A stretch of 64,000 nt of DNA from Diphasiastrum complanatum (GCA_029204225.1 CM055102.1:28448969-28512968), one strand, 5' to 3'. Numbered from the stretch's first letter, positions 40,133 through 45,970 are shown. Numbers and translations are program-made. The notes: generated from the letters alone by a model not told the origin.

Positions 40133-40800
40133 GCTAATCACTTTTGGCTTAGCATTTACAAAGTTAGATTTGCATGTTTGGTCTATTTCTACTTGTTCTT
40201 TTGCATGCTTATTATATATATTTAAGTGTGGTATATATCTGACATACAAATAATGGCTCATGGCAGGCTGCCAATGATCCCATTGCTCCATCTCGTGGTA
40301 TTCCACATGATAAAATTGAGGTACTTGGAATTTCCTTAGGTCACATATCTCAAAAATTGCTTCAATGCAAAATGGCAATGCTTCCTAAAATATGATGACT
40401 TCCATTCCAAAAAGCTTTCATAACATAATCTTATAATTATAGAATAGAATGTTAATTTAACTTTTGGCATTTGCAGAAGAATCCTTGTTGTTTACTTGTG
40501 GTGACACCTTATGGTGGCCATCTTGGATGGGTTGCGGGGGATGATGCTCCGTTCGGAGCTCCGTGGACTGACTCCTTGACTATGTGTTATCTTCAAAGCA
40601 TCCACTCCATATTACAAAGTGGGCCAACAACTAAAACATTTCAACAAAACATAGATGAATTGGAGTTGACAAAGAATGCAAGTTGGCATGCACATAGTTG
40701 CAAATTGTTCACAAATTATGATGATTGGCCTTATTTTCATTTTGTTATAGATGATTTGACATTGGTTCATGCCCTAATTGGGGTAGTACAATGCATTTAG
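5615..40800 (+). CDS. EMB8: EMB8-like alpha/beta-hydrolase, whole gene (8 exons)
   Basis: This is a member of the embryogenesis-associated EMB8 family of plant alpha/beta-hydrolases (esterase/lipase-like; natural substrate not known). Exons are 5615-6244, 6529-6657, 6874-7005, 16708-16850, 36976-37073, 39063-39157, 40267-40320 and 40477-40800. All introns are GT-AG and all joins keep frame, giving about 534 residues. The nucleophile elbow VGWSLGAN puts Ser at about 285. The acid is Asp about 413 (AANDPIAP) and the base His about 442 (GGHLGW). The oxyanion-type [10 protein letters not shown] stretch spans the exon 1-2 join. A Ser/Arg-rich N-terminus followed by a hydrophobic segment (about 92-109) suggests a plastid or membrane location. 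The frame is open upstream to 5390 with ATGs also at 5453 and 5468, so the start is uncertain. Introns 3 and 4 are packed with transposons, yet no exon is damaged. Confidence 0.9.
6529..6657 (+). CDS. EMB8: EMB8-like exon 2
   Basis: It has 43 codons in phase 0, bounded by tttcag and gtttgt. It encodes [28 protein letters not shown] and SPVTTPQ, which are strongly conserved in the family. The first residues complete the LLPGLTGGS loop begun in exon 1. The introns on either side are short (284 and 216 bases). Confidence 0.95.
6874..7005 (+). CDS. EMB8: EMB8-like exon 3 (catalytic Ser)
   Basis: It has 44 codons, bounded by ctgcag and gtatct. It encodes [14 protein letters not shown] and the nucleophile elbow [18 protein letters not shown]. 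The GxSxG motif (GWSLG) is intact. Its donor opens the 9.7-kb intron 3. Confidence 0.95.
7006..7363. other. Start of intron 3, no feature seen
   Basis: Ordinary AT-rich intron sequence between the exon 3 donor and the MITE. The short open frames show no similarity to known domains. Confidence 0.6.
7364..7766. mobile_element. MITE with TTA target duplication (PIF/Harbinger-like)
   Basis: Terminal inverted repeats gggtggttttagacta and tagtctaaaaccaccc are perfect for 16 bases. They continue imperfectly inward for roughly another 15 (ggcaagtccc against gggactttcttggc). TTA lies on both sides (7361-7363 and 7767-7769), as for Tourist/Harbinger-type MITEs. The body has no coding content. Length is 403 bases. 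Confidence 0.85.
7770..8589. other. Intron 3 sequence without recognised features
   Basis: No protein domain, terminal repeat or simple repeat was recognised in this stretch on either strand. Confidence 0.5.
8590..9280 (-). repeat. Dispersed repeat X, copy 1
   Basis: This block aligns by eye with 10120-10281 plus 11126-11700. Shared blocks include tgtcttgacctaact, tcattggac..ttgttgact..ccctagtcaa, cctttcccccttca and tactccataat. On the minus strand, gaagggggaaagga followed by tgtaaggccctag looks like a polypurine tract next to an LTR start, so it may be an old LTR-retrotransposon end. No coding region was recognised. Confidence 0.5.
9281..10119 (+). pseudogene. Possible heavily decayed copia reverse transcriptase
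   Basis: Near 9795-9890 the plus strand reads [19 protein letters not shown], which resembles the copia reverse-transcriptase box around DVNNAFLHGDLHEEVYM. Nothing else in the stretch is clear, and stops are frequent. The call rests on this single box. Confidence 0.3.
10120..11700 (-). repeat. Dispersed repeat X, copy 2 (interrupted)
   Basis: This is the second copy of the repeat at 8590-9280. Its left part (10120-10281) and right part (11126-11700) align with contiguous sequence in copy 1. The intervening about 840 bases are absent from copy 1 and are treated as an insertion. Blocks such as gatcctcttggaggat and the ccttcccccttca tract are shared with modest divergence. Confidence 0.45.
10282..11125. 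mobile_element. Inserted block, possible solo LTR
   Basis: The block is defined by its absence from repeat X copy 1. It begins near tgttacatgcctatgtaac and carries a TATA-like ctataagagaggg at about 10735, which would suit an LTR promoter. Exact ends and target duplication are unclear because of C-rich flanks. The 106-codon frame within it has no recognised domain. Confidence 0.35.
11720..11749. repeat. Homopolymer T/G run
   Basis: Fourteen T are followed by about 16 G. Such tracts are prone to sequencing length error. Confidence 0.8.
11940..12196 (+). repeat. LTR 3' end plus primer-binding site of a Ty3 element
   Basis: The sequence ends at ttcataac and is followed by ttggtatcagagcac (about 12181-12196), which matches the initiator-tRNA-Met primer site used by many plant LTR retrotransposons. 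Ty3 coding sequence follows in the same orientation. The LTR start was not found. Confidence 0.6.
12197..13099 (+). mobile_element. Ty3/gypsy reverse transcriptase relic, truncated
   Basis: The segment before RT is seen at about 12560-12640 ([14 protein letters not shown]). RT follows from about 12745: [29 protein letters not shown], a TAA stop, then [45 protein letters not shown] and [11 protein letters not shown]. It stops just before the expected YLDD catalytic box, so the enzyme is truncated. No gag or protease is visible between the primer site and RT. The short leader suggests a large internal deletion. Confidence 0.88.
13345..14139 (+). mobile_element. Internally deleted copia element with LTR fragments
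   Basis: Two direct repeats of about 110 bases (13345-13454 and about 14025-14139, both ending cacgctcaactatca) flank a copia RT piece. The RT piece has [53 protein letters not shown] and [10 protein letters not shown]. The YVDD motif is intact, but gag, integrase and RNase H are missing. The repeats fit truncated LTRs of one element. About 4% to 6% of positions differ between them by eye. Confidence 0.75.
14304..14870 (-). pseudogene. Family H relic, copy D
   Basis: The minus strand carries an acidic Ser/Glu-rich frame ([17 protein letters not shown], 14567-14304). Upstream of it (about 14760-14680) is a segment reading [15 protein letters not shown]. The same two parts occur in copy B (21190-22870), and the second also in copy C (34880-35480). 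The parent protein is unidentified. See copy B for the best-preserved exons. Confidence 0.45.
14871..15698. other. Intron 3 sequence without recognised features
   Basis: No gene or transposon domain seen. Two adjacent telomere-like heptamers (aaaccctaaacccc near 15365) are too short to mean anything. Confidence 0.5.
15699..16605 (-). mobile_element. Ty3/gypsy integrase relic carrying an internal inversion
   Basis: Read on the minus strand from 16605, the zinc-binding region comes first ([19 protein letters not shown]). Then comes the start of the catalytic core ([26 protein letters not shown], about 16530-16425). The rest of the core is on the opposite strand (15985-16423). The C-terminal domain returns to the minus strand ([14 protein letters not shown], then [12 protein letters not shown] and [11 protein letters not shown], about 15984-15699), with one frameshift. 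The outer two parts and the flipped middle abut in the order of one integrase gene, so this is one element with a segment turned round. RT was not found. Confidence 0.85.
15985..16423 (+). mobile_element. Inverted middle segment of the Ty3 integrase
   Basis: This plus-strand frame encodes [43 protein letters not shown] and [11 protein letters not shown], ending RTLSHEI. This is exactly the portion missing between the flanking minus-strand integrase parts. The frame is open for 130 codons from 16031. Breakpoints are near 15985 and 16424. The second catalytic Asp (VSD) and the Glu (IERLNQ) lie in this segment. Confidence 0.85.
16708..16850 (+). CDS. EMB8: EMB8-like exon 4
   Basis: It has 143 bases and leaves phase 2, bounded by ttggcag and gtaagc. 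It encodes [19 protein letters not shown] followed by [11 protein letters not shown], a highly conserved block. It is an isolated 143-base coding island between two transposon-filled introns, and its intact frame and sites indicate continued selection. Confidence 0.95.
16851..17289. other. Start of intron 4, no feature seen
   Basis: AT-rich intron sequence downstream of the exon 4 donor. No recognised domain or repeat. Confidence 0.5.
17290..18352 (-). pseudogene. Family H relic, copy A (left part)
   Basis: The left flank (17300-17440) resembles 21190-21320: a gaacc-rich block followed by tagggttttt. The minus strand at 18352-18200 encodes an acidic stretch ([19 protein letters not shown]) like the EEYIEEE-acidic tail of copy B. 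The exon is cut by the LTR element inserted at 18353 and resumes at 21111. A CT microsatellite (17736-17762) lies inside the non-coding part. Confidence 0.5.
18353..21110 (-). mobile_element. Non-autonomous LTR retrotransposon (LARD/TRIM-like)
   Basis: LTR copies lie at 18353-18617 (shortened) and 20682-21110 (about 429 bases, tgttagaa..tctaaca). The first about 255 bases align closely. On the minus strand, tggtatcagag (20671-20681) adjoins the 5' LTR as a primer site. The 5-base duplication ACTCC lies at 18348-18352 and 21111-21115. The internal about 2.06 kb has no recognisable gag, protease, RT or integrase on either strand. It holds about three diverged copies of a unit of roughly 165 bases (19530-20010), each with a 'gcgccc..gtagcc.ttcacag'-type core. 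It must have been mobilised by proteins from another element. Confidence 0.82.
20671..20681 (-). other. Primer-binding site of the non-autonomous element
   Basis: The minus strand reads tggtatcagag directly next to the LTR end. It matches the 3' end of initiator tRNA-Met complement commonly used in plants. Confidence 0.75.
21111..21189 (-). pseudogene. Family H relic, copy A (right part of the split exon)
   Basis: Removing the LTR element and one ACTCC copy makes this segment contiguous with 18352. The minus frame then reads on from a His/Asp/Ser-rich stretch ([16 protein letters not shown]) into the acidic EEYVEE tail. This resembles the order in copy B, where GRHASS precedes the acidic tail. 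Confidence 0.45.
21190..22870 (-). pseudogene. Family H relic, copy B (best preserved)
   Basis: Two exon-like minus-strand parts are visible. One (about 22862-22790) follows a ttttgcag acceptor and reads [19 protein letters not shown], then IYAFL. The next (22518-22260) follows ttttttgcag and encodes a basic-then-acidic tail: [47 protein letters not shown], ending in RRTRRRA and a stop. The left flank has several gaaccgg/ttcgaacc blocks (about 21200-21290). I do not recognise the protein. A multi-exon transposase (hAT-like) or a duplicated host gene are both possible. The 5' exons are cut by the copia element that begins at 23113. Confidence 0.5.
23113..23410 (+). repeat. Copia 5' LTR (5'-truncated)
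   Basis: It aligns almost base for base with 32849-32975 plus 34451-34613, from gttagtgagtgcaagttggg to ttcatca. The first about 130 bases present in the 3' LTR are missing here. Confidence 0.85.
23411..23423 (+). other. Copia primer-binding site
   Basis: The sequence tggtatgagagca follows the LTR directly. It differs from the usual tggtatcagagc at one position. Confidence 0.75.
23861..24655 (+). pseudogene. Copia gag with degenerate zinc knuckle
   Basis: It starts at an ATG (MAGLS) followed by a TAG. The gag core is readable as [16 protein letters not shown] and, from 24111 on, as [31 protein letters not shown] and [18 protein letters not shown]. The knuckle reads [14 protein letters not shown], in which the His of CX2CX4HX4C is replaced by Asp. 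Several stops break the frame, and the protein would not be functional. Confidence 0.8.
24755..26281 (+). pseudogene. Copia protease and integrase, broken
   Basis: The protease site is mutated from DSGAS to DFGTS ([13 protein letters not shown]). The pre-integrase box reads [14 protein letters not shown]. The integrase core has [38 protein letters not shown] and QTGVAERKN. The C-terminal part from 25757 has [15 protein letters not shown] and SRDVAFDE. Frame breaks occur near 25200, 25500 and 25757. The sequence is then cut by the Ty3 insertion. Confidence 0.85.
26382..26739 (+). repeat. Ty3 chromovirus 5' LTR
   Basis: Complete LTR, tg..ca bounded, next to the primer site. It contains GC-rich palindromic stretches such as gccacgtcagtgccacgtggcc. 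Confidence 0.95.
27448..28739 (+). pseudogene. Chromovirus gag and protease
   Basis: ATG at 27448 opens a 183-codon gag frame with an acidic N-terminal region and [23 protein letters not shown] follows at 27997. The gag core resumes ([30 protein letters not shown]). The zinc knuckle [14 protein letters not shown] (CX2CX4HX4C) is intact. The protease motif reads [12 protein letters not shown], where the usual DSG is DDG, so activity is doubtful. The frame ends at 28739. The later part of protease is visible as DIVLGRDWL (about 28813). Confidence 0.9.
29084..29480 (+). pseudogene. Fused RT N-terminal edge and RNase H, RT core deleted
   Basis: The frame runs through the segment before RT ([29 protein letters not shown]) and passes directly into RNase H ([18 protein letters not shown]). 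In Ty3 elements several hundred residues of RT lie between these motifs. The join keeps frame and falls at a gag-gac-ttt sequence, consistent with recombination at a short repeat. The RNase H DAS motif is also lost. After a TAG the RNase H remainder is readable but broken ([19 protein letters not shown]). Confidence 0.85.
29780..31115 (+). pseudogene. Chromovirus integrase with C-terminal chromodomain
   Basis: The zinc-binding region [25 protein letters not shown] is followed by the catalytic core: [36 protein letters not shown] and DHPQTDG-stop-TERVNQ. The DDE residues are otherwise present. [18 protein letters not shown] and the LSPRYCGPF domain follow. The end (about 30955-31100) reads [18 protein letters not shown], a chromodomain, which places it among chromoviruses. 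Three single-base stops (in KT-stop-RG, DG-stop-TE and IR-stop-SQ) and one frameshift near 30660 break the frame. The acidic linker at 29600-29740 joins RNase H to integrase. Confidence 0.92.
31127..31485 (+). repeat. Ty3 chromovirus 3' LTR
   Basis: Partner of the 5' LTR, with low divergence (about 3% by eye). It is flanked on the right by the target duplication GTCAT, after which the copia RT region continues. Confidence 0.95.
31491..32716 (+). pseudogene. Copia RT and RNase H (right part of the nested host)
   Basis: RT starts with [28 protein letters not shown] and then [17 protein letters not shown] (31823 on), [11 protein letters not shown] and an YVDD-like region ([13 protein letters not shown], about 32075) in a shifted frame. 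RNase H from 32328 reads [31 protein letters not shown] and YSDADWVGE. It then jumps directly to [20 protein letters not shown], so the middle of RNase H is missing in frame. A G-rich polypurine tract (aaggggggg) precedes the LTR. Confidence 0.88.
32987..33073. repeat. (TC)n microsatellite, about 43 units
   Basis: It follows an 11-C run. The intact 5' LTR has only tctctct here, so the tract arose or expanded at the edge of the inserted L1-like element. Confidence 0.95.
33074..34450 (+). mobile_element. ORF1-only L1-like retroelement
   Basis: The element carries an ORF1-type gene, then about 200 bases of 3' sequence ending in ttaataaagc and a (ttc)n tail. This is typical of plant non-LTR elements. 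It lies in the copia 3' LTR with a CT-rich target repeated on both sides. No endonuclease or reverse transcriptase sequence is present in its about 1.4 kb, so it must rely on another LINE's ORF2. It has a single stop in ORF1, which makes it one of the youngest insertions here. Confidence 0.75.
33162..34235 (+). pseudogene. L1-like ORF1 protein, one in-frame stop
   Basis: The likely start is the ATG of MAPRKRGGG. The N-terminal about 110 residues are Pro/Ser/Ala-rich with repeated ESISIA blocks (about 25-70). A coiled coil follows (about 125-200: [32 protein letters not shown]). An RRM-like and C-terminal region after the stop reads [29 protein letters not shown] and [10 protein letters not shown], as in L1 ORF1 RNA-binding proteins. 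Only a TGA at 33870-33872 interrupts the 1.07-kb frame. The upstream ATG at 33081 opens a short separate frame ending in TAG. Confidence 0.75.
34700..34836. repeat. Tandem duplication, about 60-75 bases
   Basis: The block acctatccattatccccctc..ctcaaaggctcaaactccgtctctcctc occurs twice. The second copy has an extra aacctcttctttcacta. The sequence is pyrimidine-rich. Confidence 0.85.
34880..35480 (-). pseudogene. Family H relic, copy C
   Basis: A gttcgaaccggccggttcgaacc palindrome lies at about 34930. On the minus strand, 35440-35365 encodes [16 protein letters not shown] then HVYAFLMRL. This matches the [14 protein letters not shown] segment of copy B. The acidic tail exon is missing. Protein identity unknown. 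Confidence 0.45.
35481..36975. other. End of intron 4, no clear feature
   Basis: No protein domain or terminal repeat recognised. A block of about 27 bases (cttatgtgaatcc.ttccaattatgaccat) occurs at 35930 and 36001 as a short direct repeat. Confidence 0.5.
36976..37073 (+). CDS. EMB8: EMB8-like exon 5
   Basis: It has 98 bases, bounded by aaacag and gtagct. It completes the Arg codon split after exon 4 and encodes [12 protein letters not shown] and [12 protein letters not shown]. It leaves phase 1. It lies 20.1 kb from exon 4 but is recognised by the family motif [13 protein letters not shown] and by exact phase agreement. Confidence 0.93.
37074..39062. other. Intron 5, no recognised element
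   Basis: Intron of 1,989 bases between exons 5 and 6. The longest open frames (about 100 codons) carry no recognisable domain. Confidence 0.5.
39063..39157 (+). CDS. EMB8: EMB8-like exon 6
   Basis: It has 95 bases, bounded by catccag and gtacgt. It encodes [17 protein letters not shown] and IPLLCIQ, matching the family segment before the catalytic acid. It restores phase 0. A (GA)n microsatellite starts only about 40 bases past its donor site. Confidence 0.93.
39197..39267. repeat. (GA)n microsatellite, about 35 units, intron 6
   Basis: A pure GA tract about 40 bases downstream of the exon 6 donor site. Confidence 0.95.
39343..39643 (-). mobile_element. LINE reverse-transcriptase fragment in intron 6
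   Basis: The minus strand encodes the thumb-region blocks [14 protein letters not shown] and [20 protein letters not shown], typical of non-LTR reverse transcriptases just after the catalytic domain. About 95 codons are open. The palm motifs and the rest of the element are absent. Confidence 0.75.
39644..40071. other. Intron 6 sequence, no feature seen
   Basis: AT-rich sequence with no recognised domain or repeat. Confidence 0.5.
40072..40129. repeat. (CT)n microsatellite, about 28 units, intron 6
   Basis: A pure CT tract. With the GA tract about 800 bases upstream in the same intron, it would allow the two strands of the transcript to pair. Confidence 0.95.
40267..40320 (+). CDS. EMB8: EMB8-like exon 7 (catalytic Asp)
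   Basis: An 18-codon micro-exon, bounded by tggcag and gtactt. It encodes [18 protein letters not shown]. The Asp of NDPIAP is the predicted acid of the triad. The exon is recognised by the family motif and by phase. Confidence 0.93.
40477..40800 (+). CDS. EMB8: EMB8-like exon 8 (catalytic His, stop)
   Basis: It starts after ttgcag and runs to a TAG. It encodes [18 protein letters not shown], with the catalytic His, then FGAPWTD, a conserved end-of-domain block. A C-terminal tail of about 75 residues follows that I do not recognise. It may be lineage-specific or include read-through into non-conserved sequence. No clear polyadenylation signal was identified immediately downstream. Confidence 0.9.
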   Translation, partial: KNPCCLLVVTPYGGHLGWVAGDDAPFGAPWTDSLTMCYLQSIHSILQSGPTTKTFQQNIDELELTKNASWHAHSCKLFTNYDDWPYFHFVIDDLTLVHALIGVVQCI

Positions 40801-41677
40801 CTTTTTTTAAAGTGCTATATTCATTCATAATTTGAACCAATCAAAGTTCCATTAAGTTAAATGATTGTATGATCTCTCTCTCTAGTGGGGGCGGGGGGAT
40901 ATCTAAGAAAATATTTGTAACATAATTTGCGCGAAAGTGGATTTAAATGACGATTATATTGTAGTCAGGGATCACATCTTATTGCTTCATATTAAAATCT
41001 GATGACAATGTTAGTAAATGGAAGAATGTCATAACTTTAGATAGTGAAGAGTTGTGAGATTTGTTGTTAGTTAATCTAATATAAACTGGAAACACTCAAT
41101 GCCAATTTAGAGAAAATCATCAATTTTGTTTAAGTAATTAGAACATGCGTGTGTGCGTGCGCGCGGAGGGAGCGAGCAAGAGAGAGAGTGAGTGAGTGAG
41201 AGTTGAAAGCATACACATGGTTTTTCTTGCCAAACCCTTTGAAACCTTTATTTATACGCCGACAAGGTAAAATATAGCTGAAAAATAAAATACGGTACAA
41301 AAAAGCACCATAAAGCAAGACTTATTTCAAGACATCCAACTAGTACTTGCCACTATCCCACAACACAAAACCCCGTATGTTAGTATGTGAAGAATACAAG
41401 TGTCAATGATGAATGTCAGTTGTTATCTATGTACAAAATAAGCTTTGCTACTTAACAACTTGATTAGAAAAAAAAATTCATAGTCTGATTTTTCCAATCA
41501 AGTCTGACTTTTAGTGATAGGCTAAGTCGTCTTTTAACCGTATTAGGGCAAAAGCCATACAAATCAGTGTATGCGGCGTTAGTCCATATCAATTAAAAAA
41601 AAAAAAACAAAACGCATGTTAAAAAATGTAAACCGTACTTATGGAATGCTTAGCAAATAGGATGAGCAACGACACAC
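40801..41677. other. Downstream of the hydrolase gene, no gene seen
   Basis: Includes an alternating gt/gc tract and a gagtgagtgag repeat at about 41146-41200. The rest is AT-rich and unremarkable. Confidence 0.5.
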
Positions 41678-42023
41678 ATTAGGGGAGTTTTGAGTTCCAA
41701 AAGGACCTTAAAAGAATTCGTGCAAAGATCTCTTTTGTATTGTTCAACTAGTATCTTTGACTTGCCATAAATTTTTAATCGTAACTCAAAAGTATGTCAT
41801 GTAAGATATCATTGGAAAGAGCTCGTTGAGCGCTTTCCAATGCACCAAACTCCGCTGAAATTGGACTTATCACAAAAGTTATGCCATTTTTAATGTGGAC
41901 TCAAAAAGTTACGTTATGTAGATTTTAGAGTGTTTTGATTGGTCTTTGTGTAAGAAAAATTTGAGAAAAAATATAAAGAGAATCTTTACAAAGGGTCTTT
42001 TTTGGATTTAGAACTCCTCTAAT
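41678..42023. mobile_element. MITE with about 30-base inverted termini
   Basis: The left end attaggggagttttgag and the right end ctaaatccaaaaaagacc-region pair as inverted repeats: attagNggagtt..a.tccaaaa.gacc on both strands, with about six mismatches. Pairing continues into the following about 20 bases. The body contains a palindrome, cattggaaagagctcg / gcgctttccaatg, at about 41810-41843. The target duplication is unclear. No coding sequence. Confidence 0.65.
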
Positions 42024-43050
42024 AAGCGCACAAAGGTATTAGGGCAAATCCATGCCATACTAACCTTTGGACCTGTATAACAAATTATGTGGTGTCGAGA
42101 CCCTTGAGCATATCCAGCTTTCTAGGGGTGCTCAAGCTCAAGTCCTATTTTTGTTCAGAGTATAGACTTGAAAGGGTAGATATGAAACTTACAAAGTTAT
42201 TTGGGTTGCAATTAAGAAGTATATAATTGGCTAGTATAGTCTTGAACATGGTTTTTTTTGGTTCGAATGCAAGAGTCATAATAGTCTCCTGGGTTAGAAT
42301 GGCATGGATTATTGCTTAAAGTATAAATATGCAATGTTTGTATTGAATATGTTATAATATTAATGTATTGTCGAGGAAGGAGATTCAAAGAAAGCTTCTA
42401 ATTTATAAAGTTTTTGCTTATTTCCTCATAGTAATGATACTATGTTTACCTTTTTTTTGATGAGACTTTTTCATAACATAGATAAAGCTCGTACCTGAAT
42501 AGAGGTGGATGTGTTATCCTGTGAGGATGCCATAATACCTCCACAAATATTGATTCTTGGTGCATTACAAAAAAAAAGCTTTATTGAGTGTGGATTTTTA
42601 AGAGTGAACTATCACGAGCATTCATTAAAGCCATGACGAGAATTATACATGAGTAGTAATGAAACATTCGTTATGAGCCAGAAAAAGTGTTATCCACAAT
42701 CGAAGTACGATAGTTGAACACGAATCATTTGTTTGATACATAGTTATATATGATGTTGTTCCTGAGTTCCGGTCATATAGAGTGCTGGTGACCTTCCATA
42801 ACAACGAGACATTGGACTTAGTCATTTGCATTTGCTCAAGACATTAACTAAGTGTGAGAGCACCAAGTGATGAAAAAGTAACGATTAAATCGCTGTGTAC
42901 GTTGAGCAATTCATCATTGGTCAATCGCTCATCATTGAATGTGTTGATAACAAAAAAATCGTGAGTTAAATGGCCTGCCAATGTAGCGAATTCCAGCATA
43001 GATCGCTGTAGCAGCGGCGCAGAGAAGTAGTGTAATTTTTTTTATGTAAG
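42024..43050. other. Intergenic sequence, no feature seen
   Basis: No recognised coding or repeat structure on either strand. Confidence 0.5.
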
Positions 43051-43260
43051 CCATGCGACTGTTACCTGCGATGGTCTATCTCTCTGTGAGAATCAACCAA
43101 ACAAAATGTATGTGTGTTTAAGTGATCCATGCAGTTGTCAGCAGCGACGGATTGTCGTTAATACTTGTATGATAAACAACACCCAGAAAGGATGTATATG
43201 CTACTTTGTGTATGCACCATGCGGCTGTCAGCAGCGATGGGCTATCATCAATCAATCATG
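43051..43260. repeat. Degenerate tandem repeat, about 3 units of 76-90 bases
   Basis: The anchor ccatgcgNctgtcagcagcgatgg recurs at 43051, 43127 and 43217, with diverged spacers that share tgtgt and atcaa blocks. Confidence 0.6.
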
Positions 43261-43851
43261 CATTGTATATGTTTTTTGTGAGAGCACGACATCTATCAAT
43301 TGCAATGGTATGTCACATGAAGTTTAGGCAGGTGTGATATAAAAAAAAACTTCAAGCGTTATGGCATCAACGATGATCCAACACATTTATGCCTACTCAA
43401 CTTTGTATACAATTCATGCTATAGTAGGCCGCATCATACTACTGCAATAAATGAATTGAAAAAACCATAAAGAGCAATGCATTTAGTGCGAGTTCATACC
43501 TGCTCATAAGTTGAATGTCCATCGTAGCATTGTAGCTGGGCGCTATCAAGAGGAGATAGGCACAAATAAAATTATTGGAAGTGAGGGTAGGAAGAAGAAG
43601 AGAGAAGAAGTGGGGCTATTAGCATTGTAACATATAAATAGCGAGAGTTACCTCAATGACTCATCGTGTGAAGCTTTGTGGAAGGAACCATGAGATGTGC
43701 TCGAAGCCAACAATACCAATCATTGGATAAAAAAAGGGTTGATCTTGACCATTGTAAGAGAGACCCACTATGTTGGGATGTTGGACCCAGTAGTGTCGAA
43801 AGCCCAAACTTTTTCTAATAAGAGGGGGTAACACTACATTAGATACTATCC

Positions 43852-43912
<61 letters not shown>

Positions 43913-45467
43913 ATTGATTTTGCAAGGCATCCATAACAACAAATATAAGTTGATGATAAAAGATCGTTCCACTTTATTATACAAGATATTATGTAAACAT
44001 TTTATGGGTTTACTTTCAAACATTTCACCACCTCTTGAAGTTGAGGGGAACAGACTCACCTACCGTCCATGCAAAATGGAAAAATCTTGCTGGAACAAAG
44101 AAATCTATGTGGGAATTGCTTAAGTCAACATATGTTCAAGTTTATTATTTACGTCACTACTCACAAAAGTTGCAATGTCAGGTTTGATGGTCATCTATAG
44201 AACTGTTCTAGCATGATGACTTCAAAGAACATCTTTGAGTACCATTCGACTTATCTTGAGGGACAATTATTCATTCAAGTTGCCATAATCAAGCAAGTGT
44301 AATGCAGAACATCGTACAAGGTTAGAAAGATGTGTGTGTGTGTGTGTGTGCACGCATGCACGATTTAATAGCAAAAATGAAAACAAATGTAAAATATTTT
44401 TGGCTTTTGAGTATACAATATTTATAAGAGCTCATGTCAAATTTCGTTGACCAAATTCAACGTAAAAGCCTTTTTTAATATTGACAAATAGAACAAAGAC
44501 AAAATTCTTTTTAGACAACAAAAGTGAATTAAATTTTTTTTTGAGCTAAAAGATATGTAGGCTGATTTGAACAAACAATAAGAACAAAAAATCAATCTAC
44601 AAAACATAGGACTAGAAATATAGGAGAAAACAATTTGTTTGCAACCCTAGTCATGAACAAAGAGTAGCAATGTTGAAGCAACAGGATGTACATTGTAAAA
44701 AGAAAAACAACCAACATGATTTGACTATCAACAATGTTGAAAGAATGAAGAGGGCAAGAAGATTGCCTAGCAAGCAAGCTCTTAGCAAAATGCAAATGAG
44801 TGGCAAATGGAGATTTGCACATGAATGACCAACATACAACATAAAGTAAGAGAAGGTTGTCATAAGTAGACAATTATGCTTTTTGGTTTCAAAGGGGAGG
44901 CTCAAAGTTGGGACCAAAGAAAAAATGAATAAGAAAAGTGTGTGAGCAAACACCCAATGAAGCAAGTCTTGTGGACCATGGCCATTAGTAGCATTGGCTT
45001 GAACATCATTGCTATCGTAGAAAGAAGGAACAAAGCAAAGGCTATTAGCCTTGAGAGATGGCCAAAAGGAAAATAGCCCCATGAAATGAACGAAATCTTC
45101 AAGGAAGTATAAAAAAGGGTGATGGCCTAAAGCAAAAAGTCAACATAGAAGTTAAAAGACCTAAAACAAGCTCCAATTAAGTGTTTACAAAATAATTCTC
45201 AAACAAATAAATTCGAGAGGCAAAAACCATACTACTTCTCTTGTTACTTTTTCATGAGGTCACAATAAGCTTTGTAGTATAATGTAGGCAAAGTTTTTAG
45301 GATAGTTGGATCAAATCTTGTTAGCCCACATCAAATAGTAGTTATTCACGTAGTAGTTTACCATAAGAATACTGGTTTGTTTTATTTATATTAAGTCCTT
45401 TCAATTTATTTCAAATCGTGATAAGTTTTTTTCTTTTTTTCTTTTAATAAAAATATTGAAAAAAGAA
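43261..45467. other. Intergenic sequence with two microsatellites
   Basis: Holds (GA)n at 43856-43908 and (TG)n at 44332-44350. A hydrophobic minus-strand frame of 143 codons (44651-45082) reflects A-rich composition and shows no domain. No gene supported. Confidence 0.5.
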
Positions 45468-45522
45468 GAGAGTGAGTGAGTGAGTGAGTGAGTGAGTGTG
45501 TGTGTGTGTGTGTGCGCGCGCG
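45468..45522. repeat. Compound (GTGA)n(GT)n(GC)n tract
   Basis: Seven gagt units pass into gt and then gc repeats. The alternating purine-pyrimidine part could adopt Z-DNA. Confidence 0.9.
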
Positions 45523-45803
45523 CCCATGCGACCTGCAAGAAACTACCCAAATCATTGCAAATCTCATAGTGGAGTATTTCCAAACCACGTTTTAGTCAAT
45601 TCCGTGTATGTTTGACATAGTGAAACGATAGACGTACTTTTTAGTAGACAAAATGGTATATGAGCAAAAGCATGGCAAATGATACATCACCTACACAGTA
45701 ATTCATGTATGCAAGGTGTCTCTTCAAAACTTGGCGAGCTGCAAATTTACGAAAGCTATCATCTATGCACTATGATATAGTGGAACTATGAGCCAATCAC
45801 TTT

Positions 45804-45970
45804 GCACGTTGCCAAGTTGAGGGGAGTATGCACCTACATCGCCAAGTTGAGGGGAGTATGCACGTACATGCTTTCACATCGCCAAGTCGAGGGAAGTATG
45901 CACCTACATGTTTGCACATCGCCAAGTGGAGGGGAGTATGCACCTACATGTTTTCACATAGACAAGTATG
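45804..45970. repeat. Minisatellite, 40-base unit, about 4 copies
   Basis: The anchor gccaagttgaggggagtatgcac starts at 45811, 45841, 45881 and 45921, and in degraded form at 45961. The first unit is 30 bases, the others 40. Spacers read ctacatgttttcacatc. Divergence between copies is low. Confidence 0.9.

Noticed and set aside
44651..45082. 143-codon hydrophobic minus-strand frame that could be a membrane protein
   Set aside because: It reflects A-rich plus-strand composition, has no conserved motif, and overlaps other similar frames.
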